From Herbiconiux moechotypicola (GTDB lineage Bacteria; Actinomycetota; Actinomycetes; Actinomycetales; Microbacteriaceae), in contig NZ_JANLCN010000005.1 of the NCBI RefSeq assembly GCF_024979255.1, positions 248,001-312,000 of the forward strand: a stretch of DNA of 64,000 nt. Direction: 5' to 3'. Positions 55,535-64,000 of this stretch are shown here, piece by piece (positions within the stretch are counted from its first letter, which is position 1; each line of letters begins with the position of its first letter). The translations under genes and the position numbers were made by a program. A model generated the notes under the pieces. It had not been told where the DNA came from. It saw only the letters and a list, made by a program, of their open reading frames with translations, and made no database searches.

Positions 55535-58500
55535 GTGCGCCGTACCCCTGCGAGACCGTCGTCCATCCAGCCCTTCGGAGCGTCACACGGTCGCAGAGGC
55601 AGAGCCGCCGCCGCGCTCGCCGTGGCGGCGGGTGTCGTCGCCGCAGGAACCTTCGCGTTCCTGCCCGCCTCAGCTGCGCCCGGCGGTTCGGTGACCAAGC
55701 CACCCGCGGGCCCCTCGACACCGGTCGCCTACTCCGACGGCACCTACATCGTCACCCTGGTCGATGCGCCTGCCGCCACCTTCACCGGTGACTCCGCCCA
55801 CGCCTCCACGGCCCCCGAGAGCGGCCGGCAGCTCGACGCCTCCGCCCCGGCCGTCGAGTCGTACTCGGCGCGGCTCGAGAGCAGCCAGGATGCGGTGGCC
55901 GCGTCGGTCGGCGCCTCCGTCGGCTACAGCTACACGCTCACCCTCAACGGGTTCTCGGCGAACCTCACGGCGGCGCAGGCCGCCGAGCTCGCGGCGCGCA
56001 AAGACGTGGCGGCGGTGACGAAGTCGGAGGTGCTGCACCTCGACCGTGTGGCGGCCACGACCGAGGAGCCGGCCGCCGAGGAGCCGGCGGCTGCCGCCGA
56101 CCTCACCCCCTTCCCCGACACCGGGCAGGTCTCGTCGACCGACTTCCTCGGCCTCTCCGGTGCCGACGGCCTCTGGGCCGACCTCGGCGGCGTCGAGGCG
56201 GCGGGTGCCGGCATCGTCGTGGGCGACCTCGACACCGGCATCGCCCCCGAGAACCCGTCCTTCGCGGGCGACCCGCTCGGAACCGCCGCCGGGGCCGACC
56301 CCTACCTCTCCGACGGCAGGATCGTGTTCGAGAAGTCCGACGGCCAGACCTACTCGGGCGTCTGCCAGGCCGGCCTCGACGCCGACCAGCAGTGGACCGG
56401 CGACGAGTGCAACACCAAGCTGGTCGGCGCGAGCTGGTTCCTGCCCACCGCGCTCTACGACCTCGTCGGCTCGGCCGAGCATCCCGAGTACCTCTCGCCG
56501 CGCGACGGCGACGGGCACGGCTCGCACACCACCTCGACCGCCGCGGGCAATGCCGACGTCGACGCGACCATCGGCGACTACGACTTCGGCGACATCTCGG
56601 GCGTCGCGCCCGCGGCCAAGGTGGCCCAGTACAAGGTGTGCTGGAACGGCAACGGCGTCGAGACCGACGACGGCTGCTACACGGAGTCGATCCTCGCCGC
56701 CATCGACCAGGCGGTCGCCGACGGCGTCGACGTCATCAACTTCTCGATCGGCGGCGGCTCGGCCACCTCCACCTTCGCGCTCGAAGACCAGGCGTTCTTC
56801 GGCGCGGCGGCGGCCGGTGTGTTCGTCGCCGCCTCGGCGGGCAACTCGGGCCCCGGCGTCTCGACGCTCGACCACGCCTCGCCCTGGTACGCCACGGTGG
56901 CCGCGTCGTCCATCCCGACCTACATGGCCACGGCCGAGCTCGGCGACGGGCAGAGCTTCGCGGGTTCGTCGATCACCGTGCACGACGACGTGACCGCGCC
57001 CCTGGTGCTTTCCGCCGATGTGGCGAGCGACGACGCCGATGCCGACGACGCCACCGTCTGCGCCGAGGGCAGCCTCTCGCCCTCGAAGACGACCGGCAAG
57101 GTCGTCGTGTGCGAGGCGGGCGTCACGGCCCGGGTCGACAAGTCGGCCGAGGTGGCGCGCGCCGGCGGTGTGGGCATGCTGCTGCTCAACCCGTTCCCCA
57201 ATGCGATCCACGCCGACGACCACTCCGTGCCGTCGATCCAGATCGACTCCGACGCCTTCGACGCGATCGAGGAGTACGCCGCCACCGACGGCGCCACGGT
57301 CACGCTCGTGCAGGGCAATACCTCGGGCGTGGAGCGGCCGACGCCCCAGGTCGCCGGCTTCTCGTCGCGCGGTCCGGCCGAGGCCGACGGCGCCGACGTG
57401 CTGAAGCCCGACATCACGGCCCCCGGCGTCTCCATCCTCGCCGACGGCCCGAACGACGAGGGGGCCGATCCCACCTACCAGTTCGAGTCGGGCACCTCGA
57501 TGTCGGCGCCGCACGTGGCCGGCCTCGCGGCGCTGTACCTCACGAAGTACCCCACCGCATCCGTGTCGACCATCCGGTCGTCGATGATGACCACGGCCTA
57601 CGACTCGGTGCTGCAAGACGGCAGCGCCTCGCAGGACGTGTTCGCGCAGGGCGCCGGCCATGTCGACCCCAACCGGATGCTCGAGCCGGGCCTGGTGTAC
57701 GACAGCGGGGTCTCCGACTGGATCGCCTTCCTGCAGGGCGAGGGCTACGTGTTCGCCGAGCCGACCGGCATCGACCCCATCGACCCGTCCGACCTCAACC
57801 AGGCGTCGATCGCCATCGGCTCTCTCGCCGGCGTGCAGACGATCACCCGCACGGTCACCTCGACCGCCGCAGGCAGCTACACCGCCGACATCGCGATCGA
57901 CGGCGTCGACGCCACGGTCACCCCGTCGACCCTGTCGTTCGGCGGTGCCGGGGAGACCGCGAGCTACACGGTGACCTTCGCGGTGACGGATGCGCCGCTC
58001 GACGAGTTCGCCTCCGGCTACCTCACCTGGACCAGCGACGGCGGCGACGAGGTGCGCAGCCCCGTGGCCGTGCGCCCCGTCGCCATCGCCGCTCCGTACG
58101 AGGTGTCGGGCACGGGCAACACGGGCAGCGTCGCGGTTCCGGTCACGCCCGGTGTCGACGGCGAGGTGCCGCTCACGGTGACCGATCTGGCCGAGGGTGA
58201 GCTGGTGGAGGACGACAGCGCCTCCGACGGCCACTCAGGAACCCTGCCGACCGGGGAGCAGTTCGTGTCGACCACCACGATCGCCGAGGGCACGAGCTTC
58301 GCCCGCTTCGACCTCGACTCGCTCGACGACACCGCCGACCTCGACCTCTATGTCGACCTCGTCGACGAGGCGGGCGACACGGTGGAGGAGTACCTGTCGG
58401 CCACCGGTTCCGCCGACGAGCGGGTGGACCTCCTCGATCCGACTCCCGGCACCTACGTCGTGACGGTCGACATCTACGCGGCGGGCTCCGGCGAGTCGGA

Positions 58501-58957
58501 GGCCACCTTCGACCTCGTGGAGTATGCGCTCGGCGTGGGTGCGACGAGCGCGCTGACCGTGGCTCCGGATGCGCTCAGCGCGGTCTCGGGTCAGGCCACC
58601 AGCTACGAGGCGTCGTGGGCCGAGCTCGACGGGCCGGCGCGGTTCCTCGGCGCCGTCGCCTACGGCGACTCGGGCCTCTCCACGCTCGTGAGCGTCACCA
58701 CGACGCAGGCGGCGCCGACTCCCACGCCGACGCCGACCGACTCGCCGACCCCGACCGACAGCCCCACGCCGTCGCCCACGGGTTCGGCGACGCCGACCGA
58801 CCCCGGCAGCACAGCCACGCCCGGTGCGGGTAGCAACACGCCCTCGCTCGCCTCGACCGGTTTCACCGGCCTCGGCCTCGGCATCATCGCCGTGCTCGTG
58901 CTAGCCGCCGGAATCGCCGTGGTGCTCGTGCTCAGACGCCGCACCTCGAAGGGCTGA
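55535..58957 (+). CDS. S8 subtilase, secreted and cell-wall anchored
   Basis: Subtilisin-family protease of 1140 aa. Order: signal peptide (about 1-48), inhibitor I9-type propeptide (about 65-165), catalytic domain with Asp233 (GDLDTGI), His328 (DGHGSHTTSTAAG) and Ser655 (GTSMSAPHVAGLAALYL), an inserted PA domain (about 440-590), a C-terminal Fn3-like region (about 760-1060), then a Pro/Thr stalk and an LASTG sorting signal (residues 1105-1109) followed by a membrane span and basic tail. The LAxTG motif suggests a class E sortase. GTG 55535 is the best start, with GAGAAAG upstream. It probably degrades extracellular protein at the surface. Confidence 0.93.
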   Translation: MRRTPARPSSIQPFGASHGRRGRAAAALAVAAGVVAAGTFAFLPASAAPGGSVTKPPAGPSTPVAYSDGTYIVTLVDAPAATFTGDSAHASTAPESGRQLDASAPAVESYSARLESSQDAVAASVGASVGYSYTLTLNGFSANLTAAQAAELAARKDVAAVTKSEVLHLDRVAATTEEPAAEEPAAAADLTPFPDTGQVSSTDFLGLSGADGLWADLGGVEAAGAGIVVGDLDTGIAPENPSFAGDPLGTAAGADPYLSDGRIVFEKSDGQTYSGVCQAGLDADQQWTGDECNTKLVGASWFLPTALYDLVGSAEHPEYLSPRDGDGHGSHTTSTAAGNADVDATIGDYDFGDISGVAPAAKVAQYKVCWNGNGVETDDGCYTESILAAIDQAVADGVDVINFSIGGGSATSTFALEDQAFFGAAAAGVFVAASAGNSGPGVSTLDHASPWYATVAASSIPTYMATAELGDGQSFAGSSITVHDDVTAPLVLSADVASDDADADDATVCAEGSLSPSKTTGKVVVCEAGVTARVDKSAEVARAGGVGMLLLNPFPNAIHADDHSVPSIQIDSDAFDAIEEYAATDGATVTLVQGNTSGVERPTPQVAGFSSRGPAEADGADVLKPDITAPGVSILADGPNDEGADPTYQFESGTSMSAPHVAGLAALYLTKYPTASVSTIRSSMMTTAYDSVLQDGSASQDVFAQGAGHVDPNRMLEPGLVYDSGVSDWIAFLQGEGYVFAEPTGIDPIDPSDLNQASIAIGSLAGVQTITRTVTSTAAGSYTADIAIDGVDATVTPSTLSFGGAGETASYTVTFAVTDAPLDEFASGYLTWTSDGGDEVRSPVAVRPVAIAAPYEVSGTGNTGSVAVPVTPGVDGEVPLTVTDLAEGELVEDDSASDGHSGTLPTGEQFVSTTTIAEGTSFARFDLDSLDDTADLDLYVDLVDEAGDTVEEYLSATGSADERVDLLDPTPGTYVVTVDIYAAGSGESEATFDLVEYALGVGATSALTVAPDALSAVSGQATSYEASWAELDGPARFLGAVAYGDSGLSTLVSVTTTQAAPTPTPTPTDSPTPTDSPTPSPTGSATPTDPGSTATPGAGSNTPSLASTGFTGLGLGIIAVLVLAAGIAVVLVLRRRTSKG

Positions 58958-58999
58958 CCCTCCGCGAACCGCCCCCGGTTCGCTCCCCGGTCCGCTCCC

Positions 59000-59052
59000 G
59001 CAAGAATCGCCGCATCCGCCCCGCTCAGGCCCCCGGATGCGGCGATTCCTGC
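59000..59052. terminator. Terminator after the subtilase (GCAAGAATC hairpin)
   Basis: Arms 59000-59018 and 59034-59052, 18 of 19 pairs, starting GCAAGAATCGCCGC. The loop is 15 bases. It shares its GCAAGAATC end with the repeats at 35735 and 35928. Confidence 0.7.
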
Positions 59053-59131
59053 GTCACGGCACTCCCGCGGCCGCTCCGCCCGCCGCCACTCCGCCCACCG
59101 GCGCCCCTCGGATCCCCCCGCACCCGCGCCC

Positions 59132-59223
59132 CGCGCACCCCACCCGCACGGCATGCTTCGCCACGTGAGCTGTACATCGACCCCGTATGGGGTGCGGTTC
59201 GTGTCTCGAGTGGCGAAGTGGGC
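59132..59223. repeat. Twin hairpin unit, copy 1
   Basis: TTCGCCAC (59157-59164) pairs with GTGGCGAA (59210-59217), with an inner stem ACCCC-GTAT-GGGGT. Copy 2 lies exactly 125 bp downstream. Confidence 0.75.
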
Positions 59224-59256
59224 GGGACCAGGGGAGGGAGTCGCGCATCCCGCACC

Positions 59257-59348
59257 CGCGCACCCCGCCCGCACTGTGTGCTTCGCCACGCGAGCTACCC
59301 ATTGACTCCGCGGGGGGCGCGATTCGTGGGTCGCGTGGCGAACGGGGG
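59257..59348. repeat. Twin hairpin unit, copy 2
   Basis: TTCGCCACGCGA (59282-59293) and TCGCGTGGCGAA (59331-59342) are perfect 12-bp arms. Left arm, right arm and unit start are all offset by exactly 125 bp from copy 1, without indels. Confidence 0.75.
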
Positions 59349-59392
59349 CGCGCTCATCCCGCCCCACCCGCGCGTAAGCGTGGGACGCGGGG

Positions 59393-59794
59393 TCAGAGGA
59401 GGGAGAGGAGGAGGAACGCGACGCCGAGGAGGGGGAGGGTGCCCTGGATGGCGGCGGAGCGGAGGCGGCTGATGCCGGTGCTGAGGAGGACGAGGGCGGC
59501 GAGCAGCATCGAGGCGGCCGAGAACAGCGCCAGGGTGAAGCCGACCGTGTGCACGGTGGTGCCGAACGGGGACACGAAGAGGAGCACCGCGCCCAGCACG
59601 GCGCCGATCGCGAGGAAGAGGTTGTAGAAGCCCTGGTTATAGGCCAGCGGCGCGGTGGTGTCGGCGTCCTCCTGTGAGGTGAGACCGAAGATGCGCCAGG
59701 TGGCGGGCGCGCGCCAGCGCACGCTCTCCAGCACGAAGATGTACACGTGCAGCAGCCCGGCCAGCGCGACGAGAACGGATGCGATGATGCCCAT
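59393..59794 (-). CDS. DUF1304 membrane protein
   Basis: Small four-span membrane protein of 133 aa matching DUF1304: LHVYIFVLESVRW at the start and YNQGFYNLFLAIGAVLG in the middle. Function unknown. ATG 59794 has TATGCT exactly six bases before it; the open frame continues upstream but lacks coding features. Confidence 0.88.
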   Translation of the reverse strand: MGIIASVLVALAGLLHVYIFVLESVRWRAPATWRIFGLTSQEDADTTAPLAYNQGFYNLFLAIGAVLGAVLLFVSPFGTTVHTVGFTLALFSAASMLLAALVLLSTGISRLRSAAIQGTLPLLGVAFLLLSLL

Positions 59795-59800
59795 GCCGTG

Positions 59801-59806
59801 AGCATA
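59801..59806 (-). promoter_or_regulatory. -10 of the DUF1304 gene
   Basis: TATGCT on the minus strand, six bases before ATG 59794. Confidence 0.5.
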
Positions 59807-59897
59807 GGGCCCCGGCGGTGTCCTCAGGGCCCCGGCAGTGCCTACAGTGGACCCGGGTACCGACCCGGACACCCCCACCCAGCGAAGGAGCACCCCC

Positions 59898-60755
59898 ATG
59901 ACCCGTGTCGCCGTCACCGGAGGCAGCGGCAAGCTCGGACGCGCCGTCGTCGCCGAGCTTCTCGACAACGGCTACGACGTCGTGAACCTCGACCGCGTCG
60001 CGGGCCCGGATGCGCGCGCCGCCTTCCTGCGCATCGACCTCACCGACTACGGCCAGGTGGCCGAGGCCCTCACCGCCGTCGACGACCGCTACTCGCGCAT
60101 CGACGCCGTGGTGCACCTCGCCGCCGTCCCGGCCCCCGGCATCGTCACCAACTCGGCCACCTTCGCCAACAACGTCCCCTCGAGCTACAACGTGTTCGCG
60201 GCGGCCCAGGCGGCCGGCATCGACAACATCGTCTGGGCGTCGAGCGAGACCGTGCTCGGCCTGCCCTTCCTCGACACCCCGCCGCCTTCGTTCCCGGTCG
60301 ACGAGCTCTACCCGGTGCGCCCGAACAGCACCTACTCGCTCGGCAAGGCCGTCGAGGAGGAGATGGGACGCCACTTCACCCGGTGGAACCCCGACCTCAA
60401 GCTCATCGGCCTGCGCTTCTCCAACGTCATGGAGCCCGCCGACTACGCCGCCTTCCCCGGTTTCGAGAGCGACCCCACGAGCCGCGCCTGGAACGCCTGG
60501 GGCTACATCGACGCCCGCGACGGCGCCCAGGCCGTGCGGCTGGCGCTCGAGAGCACCCTCACCGGCTTCGAGGCCTTCATCATCGCCGCGGCCGACACGG
60601 TCATGTCGACCCCGTCGGCCGAGCTGGCCGCGCGCCACTTTCCGGCCGTGCCGTTCCGCCACCCCGTCGAGGGCACCGACACCCTGCTCGACATCGAGAA
60701 GGCCAAGCGGATGCTCTGGTTCTCACCCCGCCACAGCTGGCGCGATCACGCCTGA
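59898..60755 (+). CDS. NAD-dependent epimerase/dehydratase family protein
   Basis: Extended SDR of 285 aa. The Rossmann motif is [15 protein letters not shown], with [15 protein letters not shown] (catalytic Ser/Thr) and [10 protein letters not shown] (Tyr-x-x-x-Lys). Such proteins act on nucleotide sugars or uronates. ATG 59898 has GAAGGAG eight bases upstream. It overlaps the converging permease stop by 10 bp. Substrate unknown. Confidence 0.88.
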   Translation: MTRVAVTGGSGKLGRAVVAELLDNGYDVVNLDRVAGPDARAAFLRIDLTDYGQVAEALTAVDDRYSRIDAVVHLAAVPAPGIVTNSATFANNVPSSYNVFAAAQAAGIDNIVWASSETVLGLPFLDTPPPSFPVDELYPVRPNSTYSLGKAVEEEMGRHFTRWNPDLKLIGLRFSNVMEPADYAAFPGFESDPTSRAWNAWGYIDARDGAQAVRLALESTLTGFEAFIIAAADTVMSTPSAELAARHFPAVPFRHPVEGTDTLLDIEKAKRMLWFSPRHSWRDHA

Positions 60756-62347
60756 GGCGAGCCGTTCATCCCGCTCGACCCGTCGGCGCCCTCAGGAGCG
60801 CCCTCGGCGGCCCCCTCGATCGGCGACGGGTTCGCCACCGTCGGGTACGCCCCGGTGAACCCCGACCGCCGCGCCGCGACCTCCGCGATACGGTCGCGGT
60901 ACACGTACCACCCCACGATGAGCAGCGGGATGATGATGACCAGCGACGCGATCGTGAAGGTGCCCGCCGGGTAGTCGAACGCCATCAGCACCAGCACCGT
61001 CACGAGGAACACCAGCGTGAGGTACGAGGTGAACGGCGCCCCGAACAGCCTGAACTTCGGCCGCGTGTAGAGCCCCTGATCGGCGAGCTTCTTGAACTTC
61101 AGCTGGCAGAGCACGATCGTGGCCCAGCTCGAGATGATGCCGAGCGCCGACACGTTGAGCACGATCTCGAATGCCTGCGCCGGCACCACGAAGTTGAGGC
61201 CGACGCCCAGCAGCGCCACCGCCGAGGTGAGCAGGATGCCGCCGAACGGCACACCGCGCTTGTTGATCTTGCCCGTGAACCTCGGCGCCGCCCCGGCCGC
61301 CGAGAGCGAGTGCAGGATGCGGCCGGTGGAGTAGAGCCCCGCGTTGAGGCTCGAGAGGGCGGCGGTGAGCACCACGAAGTTCATGGCCGAGCCCGCGATG
61401 GCGGCGACCGTGGGGTTGCCGATGTGCGAGAAGAAGGTGACGAACGGGCTCTCCGTGGCCGAGTAGGTGGAGGCCGGCAGCAGCAGCGCGAGCAGCGCGA
61501 TCGAGCCGCAGTAGAACACCGCGATGCGGAACACCACGCTGTTGATGGCCTTCGGCATGATCTTCTCGGGATTCGCGGTCTCGCCCGCGGCGGTGCCGAC
61601 GAGCTCCACGCCCGCGTAGGCGAACACGACGCCCTGGATCATGACGACCGCCACCACGAGGGTGTTGATGCCGTCGGGGAAGAGCCCGCCCTCGGCCACG
61701 ATCATCGGGATGCCGGTGACGCCCGCATCCGTCGGGAACGCGAAGGCGAGGAACACCACACCGATGAGGAGGAACGAGACCAGCGCCACCACCTTGATGA
61801 GGGCGAACCAGAACTCCATCTCGCCGAACACCTTCACCGAGATCATGTTCGCGCCGAGCACCACCGCGAGTGCGATGAGCGCCAGCAGCCACTGTGGCAC
61901 GTCGGTGAACAGGCTCCAGTACTGCACGTAGACGGCCACCGCGGTGGAGTCGACGATGGCCGTCATGGCCCAGTTGAGAAAGTAGAGCCAGCCCGAGACG
62001 TAGGCGGCCTTCTCGCCGTAGAACTCGCGCGCGTAGGAGACGAACGATCCGGATGAGGGCCGGTGCAGCACGAGCTCGCCGAGCGCGCGCAGGATGAGGA
62101 AGGCGAAGAACCCGCAGATGGCGTAGTCGAACACCAGCAGCGGCCCGGCCTCGTGCAGGCGCCCGCCCGCGCCGAGGAAGAGGCCTGTGCCGATGGCGCC
62201 GCCGATGGCGATCATCTGCAGCTGCCGCGGCTTCAGCGACTTGTGATAGCCGGCCTGCTCGTCGGAGAAGTCCTCCACGGCCTCGAGCCGGTCGCCCACG
62301 GTCTCGCGGGGGTTCTCTTCGGCGTCGGCGATGTCTTCTTTCCCCAT
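60746..62347 (-). CDS. APC-family amino acid permease
   Basis: AAT/APC permease of 533 aa with 12 spans. The first conserved block is [18 protein letters not shown], followed by [19 protein letters not shown] and [20 protein letters not shown]. It most resembles CycA/AnsP/GabP-type proton symporters for amino acids; substrate is not fixed. ATG 62347 has TAGCGT six bases before it. It is divergent from a TetR gene across a 127-bp region with two TetR-type operators nearer the TetR side. Confidence 0.92.
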   Translation of the reverse strand: MGKEDIADAEENPRETVGDRLEAVEDFSDEQAGYHKSLKPRQLQMIAIGGAIGTGLFLGAGGRLHEAGPLLVFDYAICGFFAFLILRALGELVLHRPSSGSFVSYAREFYGEKAAYVSGWLYFLNWAMTAIVDSTAVAVYVQYWSLFTDVPQWLLALIALAVVLGANMISVKVFGEMEFWFALIKVVALVSFLLIGVVFLAFAFPTDAGVTGIPMIVAEGGLFPDGINTLVVAVVMIQGVVFAYAGVELVGTAAGETANPEKIMPKAINSVVFRIAVFYCGSIALLALLLPASTYSATESPFVTFFSHIGNPTVAAIAGSAMNFVVLTAALSSLNAGLYSTGRILHSLSAAGAAPRFTGKINKRGVPFGGILLTSAVALLGVGLNFVVPAQAFEIVLNVSALGIISSWATIVLCQLKFKKLADQGLYTRPKFRLFGAPFTSYLTLVFLVTVLVLMAFDYPAGTFTIASLVIIIPLLIVGWYVYRDRIAEVAARRSGFTGAYPTVANPSPIEGAAEGAPEGADGSSGMNGSPQA

Positions 62348-62353
62348 GGCACG

Positions 62354-62359
62354 ACGCTA
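62354..62359 (-). promoter_or_regulatory. -10 of the amino acid permease gene
   Basis: TAGCGT on the minus strand, six bases before ATG 62347. Confidence 0.5.
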
Positions 62360-62425
62360 ATGCACACGTGTTTCATCGGCGTTTCCCGGCAGGCACAGAG
62401 TCGAAGCTGGCAGACCGCCGCGAAT

Positions 62426-62460
62426 CTGACCGATCGGTCAGCGCCTGAACGATCGGTCAG
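62426..62460. promoter_or_regulatory. Two TetR operators, TGACCGATCGGTCA type
   Basis: Perfect 16-bp palindrome CTGACCGATCGGTCAG (62426-62441) and a near-copy CTGAACGATCGGTCAG (62445-62460), 19 bp apart, directly upstream of the TetR -10. Confidence 0.75.
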
Positions 62461-62462
62461 GC

Positions 62463-62468
62463 TACGGT
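62463..62468 (+). promoter_or_regulatory. -10 of the TetR/MMPL unit
   Basis: TACGGT, six bases before GTG 62475. Confidence 0.5.
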
Positions 62469-62474
62469 CGATCC

Positions 62475-63053
62475 GTGCCCGTCATCCAGCCCATCAGCCG
62501 CGAGCAGCACGACGTCGCCGCCGAGCTGCGGCAGATCGCGCTCACCATGTTCGCCGAGCACGGCTACGCGGGCACGAGCCTCCAGCAGATCGCCGACGCG
62601 GCGGGCTACTCGAAGTCGAGCGTGCTCTACCACTTCCGGTCGAAAGAGGCCCTGCTCGAAGAGGCACTGGCCCCCGCGGTGGGCATGCTGGGCGACTTCC
62701 TCGACACGACGGTGCCGCGGGCGAAGTCCGACGAGCACCGGGCCGCCTTCGTCGAGGAGTTCGTCGACCTGCTGCTCACCTACCGTCTGGCCGCGCACAT
62801 CATCATCAACCAGGGCCAGACCCTCATCGACATCCCCACCATGGCCGAGGCCCGCAGCTACATCGACCGCATCGGCGAGTCGTTCATGACCGGCCTCCCC
62901 ACCACCACCCAGCGCATCCGCCTGGGTGTCGCGCTCGCGGGCGCGGCCTACGTGCTCGTGGCCTCGCGGCCGAGCGCGCCCGAGATCGACAACATCGACG
63001 AGGTCAGGGAAGCCCTCATCGAGGTCGTCGGCGAACTCGTCACCGGACTGTAG
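62475..63053 (+). CDS. TetR-family regulator of the MMPL gene
   Basis: TetR regulator of 192 aa. The N-terminal HTH is IADAAGYSKSSVLYHFRSKEALLEEAL. GTG 62475 sits six bases after TACGGT and 14 bases after two TetR palindromes, so it is almost certainly autoregulated. The MMPL transporter starts 34 bp downstream and is probably co-transcribed and derepressed by the exported compound. Confidence 0.9.
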   Translation: MPVIQPISREQHDVAAELRQIALTMFAEHGYAGTSLQQIADAAGYSKSSVLYHFRSKEALLEEALAPAVGMLGDFLDTTVPRAKSDEHRAAFVEEFVDLLLTYRLAAHIIINQGQTLIDIPTMAEARSYIDRIGESFMTGLPTTTQRIRLGVALAGAAYVLVASRPSAPEIDNIDEVREALIEVVGELVTGL

Positions 63054-63087
63054 TACCCACCCCCCCCACCTCTCGAGGAGCTTCCCC

Positions 63088-64000
63088 GTGGCAACTCTGC
63101 TCTACCGCATCGGCCGGTTCGCCTACCGCCGCGCCTGGTACGTCATCATCGGCTGGGTGCTCGCCCTCGCGGCGCTGCTCGGGGGCGGGCTGGCCCTCGG
63201 CGGGCAGTTCCAGGAGAGCTTCACCATCCCGGGCACCGAGTCGCAGCAGACCATCGACAAGCTCGAGAACCTCTTCCCGGCCGCCGCCGGCGCGGGGGCG
63301 ACCGTGGTGGTGGTCGCTCCGGATGGCAGCTCGGTGAACGACGACGACGTCACGCAGGAGATCACCGACGTCTCCGACGAGATCGCCGACCTGGGGCAGG
63401 TGGCCAGCGTCATCTCGCCCTACTCGGAGTACGCCACGAACCAGATCTCCGAAGACGGCACCACCGCCCTCATCAAGGTGCAGTTCGACGGCCCCGCCAC
63501 CGACATCACCGAGGCGACGCTCGACGCCCTGCAGGAGACCGGGAACACCCTCACCGAGGAGGGCATGCAGGTCTCTTACGGCGGCGAGGCGTTCCAGAGC
63601 CAGGAGTTCGGGCTCACCATCACCGAGGCCATCGGCGTGCTGTTCGCCGGCGTGGTGCTCTTCATCACCTTCGGCTCGCTGCTCGCGGCGGGCCTGCCGC
63701 TGCTCACCGCGCTCATCGGCGTCGGCCTCTCCACCGGCGGCATCATGGCCGTGGCGTTCTTCACCCCGGTGTCGAGCACCGCGCCGATGCTCGCGGTGAT
63801 GATCGGGCTCGCGGTCGGCATCGACTACGCCCTGTTCATCCTCTCCCGCCATCGAAGCCAGCTCGCCCAGGGGCTCGACCCCGAAGAATCGGCCGCGCAA
63901 TCGGTGGCCACGGCCGGCGCAGCGGTGCTCTTCGCGGGCATCACGGTCATCATCGCGCTGCTGGGCCTGCTCGTGGTGGGCATCCCCTTCCTCTCGGTCA
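63088..64000 (+). CDS. MMPL-family transporter, cut by right window edge
   Basis: N-terminal 304 residues of an MMPL/RND lipid or drug exporter. After the first span (WYVIIGWVLALAALLGGGLAL) comes an extracytoplasmic domain (about 40-180), then spans including GLAVGIDYALFILSRHRSQ, which carries the Asp-Tyr proton-relay motif of MmpL proteins. GTG 63088 has GAGGAG eight bases upstream. The C-terminal part is outside the window. In the same unit as TetR. Confidence 0.9.
   Translation, partial: MATLLYRIGRFAYRRAWYVIIGWVLALAALLGGGLALGGQFQESFTIPGTESQQTIDKLENLFPAAAGAGATVVVVAPDGSSVNDDDVTQEITDVSDEIADLGQVASVISPYSEYATNQISEDGTTALIKVQFDGPATDITEATLDALQETGNTLTEEGMQVSYGGEAFQSQEFGLTITEAIGVLFAGVVLFITFGSLLAAGLPLLTALIGVGLSTGGIMAVAFFTPVSSTAPMLAVMIGLAVGIDYALFILSRHRSQLAQGLDPEESAAQSVATAGAAVLFAGITVIIALLGLLVVGIPFLSV

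Larger units (their letters stand above)
58958..59392. other. Gene-free 435-bp stretch with terminator and twin hairpin repeat
   Basis: Lies between the ends of the converging subtilase and DUF1304 genes. Contains a terminator (59000-59052) and a duplicated hairpin-forming unit of 125-bp period (59132-59223 and 59257-59348). Open frames here lack protein-like composition. Confidence 0.6.

Noticed and set aside
55670-58234. 854-codon minus-strand frame
   Set aside because: Antisense to the subtilase, whose catalytic triad and propeptide are unmistakable; the shadow is Val/Gly/Arg-rich with no motif.
59187-59627. Plus-strand frame of 146 codons across the twin hairpin
   Set aside because: Arg/Gly/Pro-rich with no start signal, and its second half is antisense to DUF1304; the repeat structure explains the sequence better.
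59747-62056. 769-codon plus-strand frame
   Set aside because: Runs across the epimerase in another frame and antisense through the permease; Arg/His/Asp-rich with no fold.
1-64000. Prophage, insertion sequence or defence island
   Set aside because: No integrase, transposase, phage structural gene, restriction gene or tRNA boundary was seen; Fic and NYN genes alone do not make a defence island.

Overview
The window is high-G+C DNA (roughly 70% by eye), densely packed on both strands, with many GTG starts and 4-bp ATGA/GTGA overlaps. The gene content fits a free-living actinobacterium, most likely Microbacteriaceae: the phosphomutase / DUF3090 / SCO1664 trio, three carbohydrate ABC importers, MocR/YczE, a deazaflavin (F420-type) oxidoreductase and an LAxTG-anchored subtilase. 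I see no rRNA, tRNA, CRISPR array, insertion sequence or phage gene. It looks like chromosome rich in catabolic and transport genes.

Layout. 1-9527: an amidohydrolase cut by the left edge, then a rare-sugar operon read leftwards (binding lipoprotein, permease, single-domain ATPase, two ketose 3-epimerase-like TIM barrels, P-loop kinase), with a divergent ROK repressor and a zinc dehydrogenase. 9555-16551: the SCO1664 / DUF3090 / phosphomutase trio, a Pr6Pr membrane protein, an MBL hydrolase, an AIM24 protein, an SDR with an in-frame 15-bp repeat, a UDG-family protein and an alpha/beta hydrolase. 16601-19085: two intramembrane protease families (CPBP, PrsW) flanking a single-span anchored protein. 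19221-23120: a WS/DGAT-like acyltransferase with small partners, DUF998 and TetR. 23127-26124: a NYN/OST-HTH protein, a Fic protein under a perfect palindrome, and a small HTH protein under a double dyad.

26246-34901 is a glycan-uptake locus (FAD oxidoreductase, ABC importer, LacI regulator, secreted beta-helix protein); three sites of one LacI-type operator tie it together. 34975-43522 holds small enzymes, RNase HI, an MBL-like protein coupled to an HhH-GPD protein, the YczE/MocR pair, glutaminase with MFS, and a PaaI thioesterase. 43622-50187 is a beta-galactoside locus (GH42 enzyme, two permeases, binding protein, divergent LacI regulator with two identical 19-bp operator-like repeats). 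50207-64000 holds a flavin-type oxidase, an AI-2E-family exporter, an RND permease, the cell-wall subtilase, DUF1304, an epimerase, an APC permease, TetR and an MMPL transporter cut by the right edge.

The most general signal is regulatory. At seventeen gene starts a TAnnnT hexamer ends exactly 6 (13 cases) or 7 (4 cases) bases before the ATG/GTG, the geometry of leaderless mRNAs. Start codons were chosen by Shine-Dalgarno position, overlap with the upstream stop, or this leaderless spacing. All functions are read from motifs and family knowledge, with no database search.
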